20,518 nucleotides of DNA from an uncultured Bacteroidales bacterium (GTDB taxonomy: Bacteria > Bacteroidota > Bacteroidia > Bacteroidales > UBA932), in the NCBI GenBank assembly GCA_934717185.1, contig CAKUYQ010000039.1:1-20518 (forward strand), written 5' to 3'. The notes under the pieces were generated by a model that had not been told where the DNA came from, ran no database searches, and saw only the letters and a list, made by a program, of their open reading frames with translations. Each line of letters begins with the position of its first letter. The stretch's first letter is position 1. This document shows positions 13,545 through 20,493 of the stretch, in pieces. The translations under genes were made by a program, and so were the position numbers.

Positions 13545-14390
13545 ATGGAGGAGAAGAAACCAATTGTTGCATTGATTTACGATTTTGACGGGACGTTGTC
13601 TCCCGGCAATATGCAGGAATACTCTTTTATAGAGGCTGTTGGATTAGACAAGGAGGATTTTTGGGAGGAGACCCGCAGAATGGCAGAGAAACAGGATTCA
13701 GATAATATCCTTATCTACATGCTTCTTATGCTTGAAAAGGCCAAGGAGATGCATCTTCCGGTAAGACGTGAGAATTTTCAGAAGTACGGTGAATCTGTAG
13801 AGCTGTTCAAAGGGGTAAAAGAGTGGTTCAAGCTCATAAATGATTACGGAGAGAGGCATGGAGTAATTGTTGAACACTACATTAACTCATCCGGAATGAA
13901 GGAGATTATTGAGGGGACCTCAATAGCAAATGAGTTTAAGACTATTTTTGCATGTGCATACTATTATGACGAAAATGGCGATGCTCTATGGCCTGCTGCA
14001 GCCGTTAACTACACCAACAAGACACAATACCTGTTTAAGATTAATAAAGGGATATTCAGCATAAGGGACTCCGTTAAGATAAACGAGTCCGTACCGGAGG
14101 AGGATAAGAGGGTTAAGTTTACCAACATGATCTATTTTGGTGACGGAGAGACAGATGTCCCCTGCATGAAACTCATCAAACAACTCGGTGGGACAGCAGT
14201 TGCCGTCTACGAACCCGGTAACTCCAAAAAGAAAAATATAGCACAGACACTACTTAAGCAACAGAGGGTAAATTATGTCTGCGAAGCAGATTACTCAAAA
14301 GGGAGGAACCTTAATCTTCTGATTGAGGGAATCATAGACAAGATTAGGGCAGATGAGCATCTGTTGGCACTAAAGAAAAGGTTTGAGTGA
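13545..14390 (+). CDS. HAD superfamily hydrolase, phosphoserine phosphatase-like
   Basis: HAD enzymes hydrolyse phosphate esters through an aspartyl-phosphate intermediate. Motif I is IYDFDGTLSPG, with nucleophile Asp13 and general acid Asp15. Motif II is probably INSSG, and motif IV is GDGETDVPCMK with Asp200 and Asp204. The large helical cap between about residues 20 and 110 makes it a C1-cap type. The substrate cannot be told. The length is 281 residues. An AAGGAG purine stretch lies 7 bp before the ATG, one of few clear Shine-Dalgarno-like sites here. It closes the VanX-WYL-HAD unit, and its last 47 bp overlap the 3' end of the opposite-strand kinase-like gene. Confidence 0.88.
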   Translation: MEEKKPIVALIYDFDGTLSPGNMQEYSFIEAVGLDKEDFWEETRRMAEKQDSDNILIYMLLMLEKAKEMHLPVRRENFQKYGESVELFKGVKEWFKLINDYGERHGVIVEHYINSSGMKEIIEGTSIANEFKTIFACAYYYDENGDALWPAAAVNYTNKTQYLFKINKGIFSIRDSVKINESVPEEDKRVKFTNMIYFGDGETDVPCMKLIKQLGGTAVAVYEPGNSKKKNIAQTLLKQQRVNYVCEADYSKGRNLNLLIEGIIDKIRADEHLLALKKRFE

Positions 14391-15021
14391 TGGCGGCAAC
14401 TATTATCTCTACACATCTGTCAATTCCAAAAAATGATGAATCCAAGCACAAGTTGTACGAATTGGAGAACCCCCACTCCTTGTATGTATAATAGTTATAA
14501 TACTGAGAACGTTTCTTGTCCCCCTTCTCCAAGATAGACAGTATCTCTTTGTCTGTTAGCTTGTCTGCATTTTCTATTCGTTTTGAATGCCTTATTCGCT
14601 CTATCCTTTCATTTGGAGACGAGCAGGAAATGAACACATTAAAGCATTTTCTATCTCTAAGGACATAGTCCGCACAACGTCCTACAAATATTGCCGATTG
14701 CCTGTCTGCTAAGAGCTTTATGGTATCACTCTGTATTTTAAATAGTTCACGAGAATCTAACGGTGTGAATGCAGAGTAATTGTTATTAAGGACAGATGAG
14801 AAGTTAAGCCCCCAAAACGACCCTTGGAGGTATGCTTGCGGCTTTTCGTCTACATTCTTAAAGAACTCCGGAGCTATTCCGCTCTCTTTTGCCGCAAGAT
14901 ACAGCAATTCTTTATCGTAAACCGGAATACCAAGTCTTTTAGAGAGTTCATTTGCCACCTTAAGCCCACCTGCGCCAAGCTGCCTGCCAATATTTATATA
15001 ATATTTCTCCATAGCGTTCAT
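14344..15021 (-). CDS. Cytidylate kinase-like family protein
   Basis: The product has 225 residues. It resembles the cytidylate-kinase-like family (Pfam Cytidylate_kinase2), small P-loop kinases of unknown substrate. INIGRQLGAGGLKVANELSK at residues 9-28 replaces a canonical Walker A, and FVGRCADYVL at 112-121 matches the family's conserved VGR stretch. NERIERI and LTDKEILSILEKGDKKRSQY fit the lid and helical C-terminal part. Met4 (15012) is an equally good start, since MEKYYINIGRQ is the commoner form. It converges on the HAD gene with a 47-bp tail overlap. The 115-bp element separates it from the upstream MATE gene. No clear -7 box was found; TAAGGTTTG in 15044-15054 (minus strand) is one base off. 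Confidence 0.82.
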   Translation of the reverse strand: MNAMEKYYINIGRQLGAGGLKVANELSKRLGIPVYDKELLYLAAKESGIAPEFFKNVDEKPQAYLQGSFWGLNFSSVLNNNYSAFTPLDSRELFKIQSDTIKLLADRQSAIFVGRCADYVLRDRKCFNVFISCSSPNERIERIRHSKRIENADKLTDKEILSILEKGDKKRSQYYNYYTYKEWGFSNSYNLCLDSSFFGIDRCVEIIVAAITQTFSLVPTDAHLP

Positions 15022-15055
15022 CTATTATAGTTTATTATCTATTACAAACCTTATC

Positions 15056-15170
15056 TAAGCAATCTCAAAAAAATAACCAGGTAATCTTTAATTGTCTTTT
15101 CGGTCTCTATTTCTTTTCCCAAAAATACTCCTAAATCTTTACCAACTTATTTTTTAACGTTTACTAAATT
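15056..15170 (-). repeat. 115-bp hairpin-like element, copy 2
   Basis: This is the reverse-orientation copy of 5369-5483, about 93% identical. It starts inside the last codons of the MATE gene: AATTTAG of the element supplies the final residues and the stop TAG at 15164-15166. It ends 35 bp before the kinase-like gene. The end symmetry is slightly weaker than in copy 1. Confidence 0.75.
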
Positions 15171-16582
15171 AAATTCTCTTCAATACTACCTGTTCTTTGT
15201 GGATGCATCTTATCCTCCAAGGCTTTCTTTTTAAACACTTTCATCTGGTATGACAGCATAAAAAGGGCAATGAAACTTGCTATTAAATCCGATATAGGCA
15301 TACTATACCAGATTCCTTTCTCTTTATAGAAGGCCGGAAGAATAAGCAACATTGGGATAAGTACCAGAACTTGTCTGGAAAGGGAAAGAAATATAGATTT
15401 TCCAGCCATTCCTATACTCTGAAAGAAGTTTGAGGTAACCATCTGAAAACCGATTATCGGGAAGAAAATAAAAACTATCCTCATTCCTATTACAGATTTT
15501 TCAATAAGCTCAGGGTCTGTGGTGAATATCTCAACCAACTGCTTTGGGAAGAGTTCTCCTGCAGCAAATGCCAATGTTGTTACTACTGTTGCCCAAAGTA
15601 TGGTAATGTTAAGGGTCTTTTGCACCCTTTCAAAGTTTCTTGCTCCAAAGTTATACCCCACAATAGGCTGCATTCCCTGATTAATTCCCATCACTATCAT
15701 TATGGCCACAAAACAGATTCTATTTACCACACCGTATGCTCCAATGGCCATATCTCCGCCATGCTCCTGCAGCCCCTGGTTAATGAGTATTACAACTATG
15801 CAGGCGGCAGTATTCATACAGAACGGAGACATACCAATTGCCACAATATCTTTTACAATCCTCTTTTTAAGGCCGTAGGTTCCGCGTTTAAAGTGTATCA
15901 GCTTATTGTGATCAGACAGCGACCTGCATATCCATGCCAACGACACCAACTGCGCCAATATGGTGGCTATTGCCGCTCCCTGTATTCCCCATTTGAATAA
16001 AAAGATAAACAATGGATCCAATACTGTATTCAGCACAACTGTAAGGATTGTTGCTATCATTGCCACTTTTGGAAAACCTGTTGCCCTTGTTACGGCATTA
16101 AGGCCAAAATACATGTGAGATATTACGTTTCCGGCAGAGATGATAATCATATACTCTCTTGCATACGATATTGTATTTTCGCTTGCACCAAAGAAATAGA
16201 GGATAGAATCCATGAAGAGTATTACTATCAAGCCATATAGGGTGCCCATTATTAGGTTAAGCGTTACTGTGTTACCAAGTACCTTCTCCCCCATCTCATA
16301 GTTCTTTTGTCCTAAGAGCATGGATATAAGCGATGAAGCACCTACTCCTACCAACGCGCCAAAAGCAGCCCCTAAGTTCATTAGCGGGAATGTTAGCGCC
16401 AACCCTGCAAGTGCATAGTTTCCAACCCCATGGCCAATAAAGATACTGTCTACCATATTATATAGCGACGATGCCGTCATTGCTATTATACTTGGTATTG
16501 CATAATGTGCCAAAAGTTTGGAAATCTTTCCTGTGCCTAATTCAAGCACAGCATTTTTCAATGATTCTCCGTTTTTGTTCAT
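15164..16582 (-). CDS. MATE family efflux transporter
   Basis: A multidrug/toxin exporter of the inner membrane, normally driven by Na+ or H+ gradients. About 12 hydrophobic segments are visible. The first region, LLAHYAIPSIIAMTASSLYN then MVDSIFIGHGVGNYALAGLA, is characteristic of MATE, and GINQGMQPIVGYNFGARNFE marks the start of the second half-repeat. It looks closest to the MepA-like branch. The product has 472 residues. The start is ATG 16582; the TTG at 16583-16585 is only an in-frame alternative. AAAGGAGG lies 5 bp upstream, and a TAAATTTG box at 16602-16609 gives a promoter. The last residues and the stop overlap the 115-bp element. The substrate is unknown. Confidence 0.93.
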   Translation of the reverse strand: MNKNGESLKNAVLELGTGKISKLLAHYAIPSIIAMTASSLYNMVDSIFIGHGVGNYALAGLALTFPLMNLGAAFGALVGVGASSLISMLLGQKNYEMGEKVLGNTVTLNLIMGTLYGLIVILFMDSILYFFGASENTISYAREYMIIISAGNVISHMYFGLNAVTRATGFPKVAMIATILTVVLNTVLDPLFIFLFKWGIQGAAIATILAQLVSLAWICRSLSDHNKLIHFKRGTYGLKKRIVKDIVAIGMSPFCMNTAACIVVILINQGLQEHGGDMAIGAYGVVNRICFVAIMIVMGINQGMQPIVGYNFGARNFERVQKTLNITILWATVVTTLAFAAGELFPKQLVEIFTTDPELIEKSVIGMRIVFIFFPIIGFQMVTSNFFQSIGMAGKSIFLSLSRQVLVLIPMLLILPAFYKEKGIWYSMPISDLIASFIALFMLSYQMKVFKKKALEDKMHPQRTGSIEENLI

Positions 16583-16601
16583 CAATCCTCCTTTTCTGCT
16601 G

Positions 16602-16609
16602 CAAATTTA
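16602..16609 (-). promoter_or_regulatory. -7 box TAAATTTG for the MATE gene
   Basis: Read on the minus strand, TAAATTTG followed by C fits TAnnTTTG. It lies 20 bp before the MATE ATG, with AAAGGAGG between. No clear -33 element. Confidence 0.5.
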
Positions 16610-16664
16610 CCAATTTTTTAAACTACTGCCTATAAGAAAGGGATGAAACAGTTCACATTAAACA

Positions 16665-17831
16665 TTATACCATTTTTTGTCGGTAAGCAAAAAAATAAAA
16701 ATACACGCTTGAACAGATTCCACAAATAGCTATTGCAATGAACATTACATCATAACCAAAGTATTTGACAAGAATACCTGAAAGTAATCCACCCAATGCT
16801 ATGCCAAGATCAAAAGCCACAAAGAAAGTAGAACTGGCAGCTCCTCGTCTTTGAGGGGGAACAGTTCGCATTGCCATTGTTTGCAGTGATGGCTGAACGG
16901 CTCCAAAGCTAACGCCTAACATTAGTGCAGAGAGAATATAGCCAAAATGATTGTGTACAAAAACTAACAGCAATATACCTGCAATGAGAGCAACATTACC
17001 TGAGTGTACCAATATGCCTGCGCCATATTTATCTATAGTTTTGCCTAAAAGAATCCTTGTAATTACAGTTGCTATGGCAACACAAATAAAGTAGATTCCA
17101 CCATCCAACAGATTATGATGAACTGCATAGATTGCTACATACACCTCTACCACTCCGTATGCCATCATAAAAAAGAATTGGGTTATTGATGCGGGGATCG
17201 AAAGTTTTTCAAATAATTGGTTGATTTTTAGTGGTTGTACAGATAGTGAATAGCTTCTGTCTTTTATTGTTATTGATATAAGTAGGGCTAAAAGTCCTGC
17301 AGCAGCTACAGCAATGAACAGATGTATAAATCCTAATTTGTTCATTATAAGTAGTCCTAATGCCGGAGCTATTGCTGTTGAAAGAGCCATAGAGAGACCA
17401 TATAAACCAAGCCCCTCTCCCATTCTCTGCATTGGTACTATATCTGTTACCCATGTTGATGCGGCATTACTGCTTGTTGCATGAAATGCTCCGTGAATTG
17501 TTCTTAAGAGAACTGCAAAAGAAATTCCAGCCGACACAAAATAGCCCATTGGAATTATGGTCATACCAATCAGGCTTATTATCAATATTGTTGCTCTACC
17601 TTTTGTGTCTACGAGCCAACCTGCAAACGGCCTTGCAATAATGGATGCCAAACTAAAAAGTGCAGTTGCCAATCCTATTGCAATTGCATCTCCGCCAAGA
17701 TGAGTTATAAAAAAAGGGAAAGTGGGTAGCAGTGCATGAAAGTTTACAAAAATAAAGAAGTTTACAAGGCAAATTTTAATAAATGATGCCGTACAAAGTT
17801 TTGGTTTTTCTGTTGTTGGTGTAGTGTGCAT
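16665..17831 (-). CDS. MFS transporter
   Basis: A 12-segment inner-membrane exporter of the major facilitator superfamily. GWLVDTKGRATILIISLIGM carries the MFS loop 2-3 motif (GxxxDxxGRR/K), and LLGKTIDKYGAGILV carries its partner in the second half. AMRTVPPQRRGAASSTFFVA is typical of drug or sugar efflux members. The substrate is unknown. The start chosen is Met at 17831 (388 residues). An in-frame ATG at 17867 lies inside a terminator-like hairpin and would add 12 hydrophobic residues. The promoter at 17916-17923 and the hairpin at 17854-17894 suggest control by attenuation. Confidence 0.9.
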   Translation of the reverse strand: MHTTPTTEKPKLCTASFIKICLVNFFIFVNFHALLPTFPFFITHLGGDAIAIGLATALFSLASIIARPFAGWLVDTKGRATILIISLIGMTIIPMGYFVSAGISFAVLLRTIHGAFHATSSNAASTWVTDIVPMQRMGEGLGLYGLSMALSTAIAPALGLLIMNKLGFIHLFIAVAAAGLLALLISITIKDRSYSLSVQPLKINQLFEKLSIPASITQFFFMMAYGVVEVYVAIYAVHHNLLDGGIYFICVAIATVITRILLGKTIDKYGAGILVHSGNVALIAGILLLVFVHNHFGYILSALMLGVSFGAVQPSLQTMAMRTVPPQRRGAASSTFFVAFDLGIALGGLLSGILVKYFGYDVMFIAIAICGICSSVYFYFFAYRQKMV

Positions 17832-17853
17832 AAAAATAAAAATATAAATAAAA

Positions 17854-17894
17854 AATGCCTGCCACATAAATCAACTAGACTTACGTGACAGGCA
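17854..17894 (-). terminator. Terminator-like hairpin between promoter and MFS start (attenuator candidate)
   Basis: TGCCTGCCACATAAATC at 17854-17870 pairs with GACTTACGTGACAGGCA at 17878-17894, with three mismatches. On the minus strand the hairpin is followed by TTTTTTATTTAT. It sits after a TATCTTTG promoter box and 23 bp before the MFS ATG. It could also end transcripts coming from the CMD-cupin gene. Confidence 0.7.
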
Positions 17895-17915
17895 CTACAT
17901 GTTGTTTTGCGCGAG

Positions 17916-17923
17916 CAAAGATA
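17916..17923 (-). promoter_or_regulatory. -7 box TATCTTTG upstream of MFS
   Basis: On the minus strand TATCTTTG followed by C fits the consensus. It would start an RNA of about 75 nt before the MFS ATG that contains the terminator-like hairpin. No clear -33 TTG. Confidence 0.5.
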
Positions 17924-17930
17924 CGAAATA

Positions 17931-18235
17931 AAGTTTATAGTTTATTGTTAAAAGTTTATAGTTAGTTCAACAGCTCTAGCTCTAGCTTTGGCTTTAGCTT
18001 TAGCAAATTTAATTTTGAAAACCAATGCCAATGTTAATGTAAAAGCCATCAACTCCCTTTACTCTCCATACCATCTGCACCTTCTATACCTTCTTTACTC
18101 TCTATACTCTCTTAACCCTAAAATTACCAACGCTAACGCCAAAGCCAAAGCCCTCTCTACCCTATATACTATCTTTACAATCCTTAATTCTTAGACGCCA
18201 AAACCACTATAAACAATAAACCCTAAACTATAAGC
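17931..18235. repeat. Large composite periodic repeat with 7-, 6- and 9-bp modules and inverted 7-mer ends
   Basis: In order: at 17932-17966 are five 7-mers (AGTTTAT, AGTTTAT, TGTTAAA, AGTTTAT, AGTTAGT). At 17968-18048 is a GC-phased hexamer palindrome (AGCTCT, AGCTCT, AGCTTT, GGCTTT, AGCTTT; core AATTTAATTTTGAAAA; then complementary units). At 18052-18123 are eight 9-mers (ACTCTCCAT, ACCTTCTAT, ACTCTCTAT type). At 18128-18150 is a second GC-phased hexamer arm. At 18159-18185 are three more 9-mers. At 18209-18235 are 7-mers in inverse sense (ACTATAA, ACAATAA). Its right end contains the stop codon of the CMD-cupin gene. A run of ORF in this stretch is only the repeat read as codons. Confidence 0.85.
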
Positions 18236-19262
18236 TATCATACGCCTCATCTGTGACAGGCTCAAGCCAATCTGTGGTTGCACCCTCTGCAGGAACGGCA
18301 ATAGCAATATGCTGGAACCATGAATCAGCAGTTGCACCATGCCAGTGCTTGACCTCTGCAGGAATATTTACAACCATTCCCGGAACAAGTCTTTGGGCAG
18401 GTTTACCCTCCTCTTGATACCATCCTTCACCTCCAACGCATATAAGTATCTGGCCACCTTTATGATGTACATGCCAATTGTTCCTGCAACGCGGCTCAAA
18501 TGTAACATTGGACATACCTATTCCTGCATCTTTGCCAAGCAACGGAGCAAGATAGCTGTTTCCAATAAAATATTTGGCATATGCCGTATTCGGCTCACCC
18601 TTAGGGAATACCATATCCTCTATAGGCTTGCCCTTTGTAAAGCTCTCTCCAAAATGCTCCACAATAGCCTTACGTGCCCTATAAGCCTCTACCTCCCCTA
18701 CCTTACTCTCCAAAACAGACGGTATCTCCCTGAGTTCGCCCTCCGTAACACCCATATTCAGAGCACCCCTTACATGAGCTTTCAGTTGAGGCTCAACACC
18801 CTTTATAGATGACAATGCACTCACCGTTGCAATCTCCCTATCTGCAAATGAAAGAACGTCTCTCGCAAAAATATCACCAAAAAGGTGTGCTTTAAGATAG
18901 TAATCCGTAGCAGGAGCAAACGTGTATGAAAACGGCTTTCCACCACCTAATCTTGTCTGGTTCTCTGTACCAACCCTTAGAGCATCGTAATCCTCCGGCA
19001 TTGGCGAAGCATCTCTTCCAACATTCTCTGCAATCCCCTGCTGCTTTCTCTCTTCCAATACATTTTGCAGCACAGCCAAACCGTTAAGACTTCTTGGGAA
19101 ACCGGCGTAAGCGTAAAGCTGAGACATTACCTCTTTTACCTCATTTGTTGTTAGCGGGCCGTTAAGAGCCTCATTTATTGCAGATTTCAGGCCCGGCAGA
19201 TTACCCATTGCCATAAATGCAGCAACTGCAATAATACTCTGTTGTCTTAAATTCAGTAACAT
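18228..19262 (-). CDS. Carboxymuconolactone decarboxylase (CMD)/cupin fusion protein
   Basis: The 344-residue protein has a CMD-like helical domain (about 10-75: EVMSQLYAYAGFPRSLNGL), a second one (about 120-190: FADREIATVSALSSIKGVEP, LKAHVRGALNMG) and a C-terminal cupin (about 235-330). The cupin shows HVHHKGGQ at 264-271, with His264, His266 and Gln in the usual Glu place, and EVKHWHGA with His306/His308, a plausible metal site. CMD domains act in aromatic degradation or as AhpD-like thiol oxidoreductases. The CxxC of AhpD is not visible here. Relatives, as I recall, often carry a signal peptide; this one does not, and an in-frame stop lies upstream of the ATG. The reaction is unknown. It lies on the minus strand ahead of the MFS gene. 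Confidence 0.88.
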   Translation of the reverse strand: MLLNLRQQSIIAVAAFMAMGNLPGLKSAINEALNGPLTTNEVKEVMSQLYAYAGFPRSLNGLAVLQNVLEERKQQGIAENVGRDASPMPEDYDALRVGTENQTRLGGGKPFSYTFAPATDYYLKAHLFGDIFARDVLSFADREIATVSALSSIKGVEPQLKAHVRGALNMGVTEGELREIPSVLESKVGEVEAYRARKAIVEHFGESFTKGKPIEDMVFPKGEPNTAYAKYFIGNSYLAPLLGKDAGIGMSNVTFEPRCRNNWHVHHKGGQILICVGGEGWYQEEGKPAQRLVPGMVVNIPAEVKHWHGATADSWFQHIAIAVPAEGATTDWLEPVTDEAYDSL

Positions 19263-19278
19263 AATATATCTTTTATCT

Positions 19279-19295
19279 GTTTTCTTCCCTACAAA
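19279..19295 (-). repeat. Dispersed 17-bp motif, diverged copy (TTTGTAGGGAAGAAAAC)
   Basis: On the minus strand this matches TTTGTCGGGAAGAAAAT at 15 of 17 bases. It ends 16 bp before the CMD-cupin ATG and has the same orientation. Confidence 0.5.
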
Positions 19296-19460
19296 TAATC
19301 TTATTCAACTTAAATCTTCACCAATCTTCACACACAAACACATACATCCGTTGAACTAATTCAAATGCAAAAATACAAAGTGACTATCAAGATAGCGTAC
19401 CATTATTACAGTTGTTTTTATACAAATCACCGCCATTTTAGTTAAGAGTCAATAGTAAGT

Positions 19461-19518
19461 TTGTTAGCGTTGGCTTTGGCTAATTTAATTTTGATTGCCA
19501 ACGCTAATGCCAAAGCCT
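19461..19518. repeat. Palindromic GC-phased hexamer repeat
   Basis: GC falls at 19467, 19473, 19479, then 19497, 19503, 19509 and 19515, in one 6-bp phase. The core AATTTAATTTTGAT matches those at 11488-11502 and 18006-18020. It starts 7 bp after the stop of the minus-strand secreted-protein gene. The remaining part of 19263-19460 is AT-rich with nothing I can name. Confidence 0.85.
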
Positions 19519-19525
19519 TCTTAAA

Positions 19526-20290
19526 CTAACGCCTGCGGTACTTTGAACCGCCATTATTCTGCCCAGAGTTACTATTCCCCTCTCTCCTATTGTCCCTGTC
19601 CTGCCTGCCATTATTGTTTGGCTTGTTGTATTTATCATTACGTCTGTCATTTTCATTCCTCTTACCATAATAGTCTTGGCGGCCATTGTCTCTTGGTTTA
19701 TCATACCTGTCATTTGGCCTTCCGTTACCATCGCGCTTGCCATAATATTCAGGCCTGCGAGGTTTGTCGGGATGCCTATATTTATCATTAGGCTTACGAG
19801 GAGGTGGAGGATTATGATGATCTCGCGGTCTTGGCGGTCTCTCACCCCAGCCGGGATTGTGCGGCGGACGCGGGTTATGCCTGTGTGCGTAGTGATCGCA
19901 CCAATAGTTATTATAGACTACCACCCTGTCATTAAATGGATTATAATATGGAGAACCGGGATAAATGCCAATCTCTGCAATTATTCTGTCCCAACCGTAT
20001 GGCCTGTATTTCTTGTAATATGGAAGAACCCGTTTAGGGCTTATACCAAGTGTTCTTGCAACCTCAAACACCAAACTCACATCACCCCAATTGTATCCGC
20101 AGTGTCTGTAATAATTGTTCAGCACATAATTAGATGTATTAAATTCAATGCAAAGCCTGTCGCAGAAATCAGAAAGTTCTACAGAAGCATATCTGTTAGC
20201 ATTATCTATATAAACAGAAAAGCGGTTCTGTGCATTTGAAGTAATTGTAAAAGCTGTAACAAATAACAGCATCAAACAGAATCTCTTCAT
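19526..20290 (-). CDS. Secreted hypothetical protein with low-complexity charged Pro/Arg/Asn-rich tail
   Basis: The product has 254 residues. It begins with a Sec signal peptide, MKRFCLMLLFVTAFTITSNA, with cleavage likely after SNA or SNAQ. Residues about 66-116 form the only recognisable fold-like region: YNWGDVSLVFEVARTLGISP, a YKKYRPYGWDRIIAEIGI stretch and PGSPYY. The pattern (GD, helix, GW..IA.ELGI.PGS) occurs in other uncharacterised exported proteins. From about residue 135 to the end the sequence is rich in Pro, Arg, Asn, Asp, Gly and Tyr, with repeats of the type YYGKR(D/N)xNxRxNDxYxKP. The tail looks disordered and strongly basic. It might bind polyanions or the cell surface, which is inference. 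It has its own promoter. Confidence 0.8.
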   Translation of the reverse strand: MKRFCLMLLFVTAFTITSNAQNRFSVYIDNANRYASVELSDFCDRLCIEFNTSNYVLNNYYRHCGYNWGDVSLVFEVARTLGISPKRVLPYYKKYRPYGWDRIIAEIGIYPGSPYYNPFNDRVVVYNNYWCDHYAHRHNPRPPHNPGWGERPPRPRDHHNPPPPRKPNDKYRHPDKPRRPEYYGKRDGNGRPNDRYDKPRDNGRQDYYGKRNENDRRNDKYNKPNNNGRQDRDNRREGNSNSGQNNGGSKYRRR

Positions 20291-20343
20291 AATTTTTAGT
20301 TTTAAAAGTTAACAATTCGTGAGATTTTGCATTAAAATAGTAA

Positions 20344-20376
20344 CAAAAGTAGTGCCATCATTTTCTTCCCGACAAA
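20344..20376 (-). promoter_or_regulatory. Promoter TTTG-N21-TACTTTTG for the secreted protein gene
   Basis: On the minus strand TACTTTTG (20344-20351) fits the -7 box, and TTTG (20373-20376) lies 21 bp upstream as the -33 element. That TTTG is the first four bases of the dispersed 17-bp motif, which links the motif to transcription at this site. Confidence 0.65.
20360..20376 (-). repeat. Dispersed 17-bp motif TTTGTCGGGAAGAAAAT, minus-strand copy
   Basis: Identical over 17 bases to 671-687. It lies 70 bp upstream of the secreted-protein ATG and overlaps its promoter. Confidence 0.75.
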
Positions 20377-20399
20377 ACCTACAGTTGTACCAGCTTGAA

Positions 20400-20493
20400 A
20401 AAGTAGACACTAAAAAAATTTTTAGTTAAACATAATTTATCAAAGTAGACAATTGCTACATTTTTTCTTCATTTTCGTTTTCAAAAGTAGACA
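20400..20493. repeat. Three direct AAAGTAGACA repeats at exact 42-bp spacing
   Basis: Copies end at 20409, 20451 and 20493, so the two spacings are both 42 bp. On the minus strand each reads TGTCTACTTT. Multiple terminal repeats of this kind occur at the ends of some IS21-family elements, but no transposase is seen in the window. Regular binding sites for a regulator are the alternative. Confidence 0.6.

Noticed and set aside
17832..17867. Earlier ATG for the MFS transporter
   Set aside because: It lies within the terminator-like hairpin and T-rich tail; Met at 17831 gives a normal MFS N-terminus.
17988..18194. A 68-codon ORF on the plus strand rich in Ala-Leu and Leu-Tyr
   Set aside because: It is the composite periodic repeat read as codons; the start is TTG and there is no promoter or family match.
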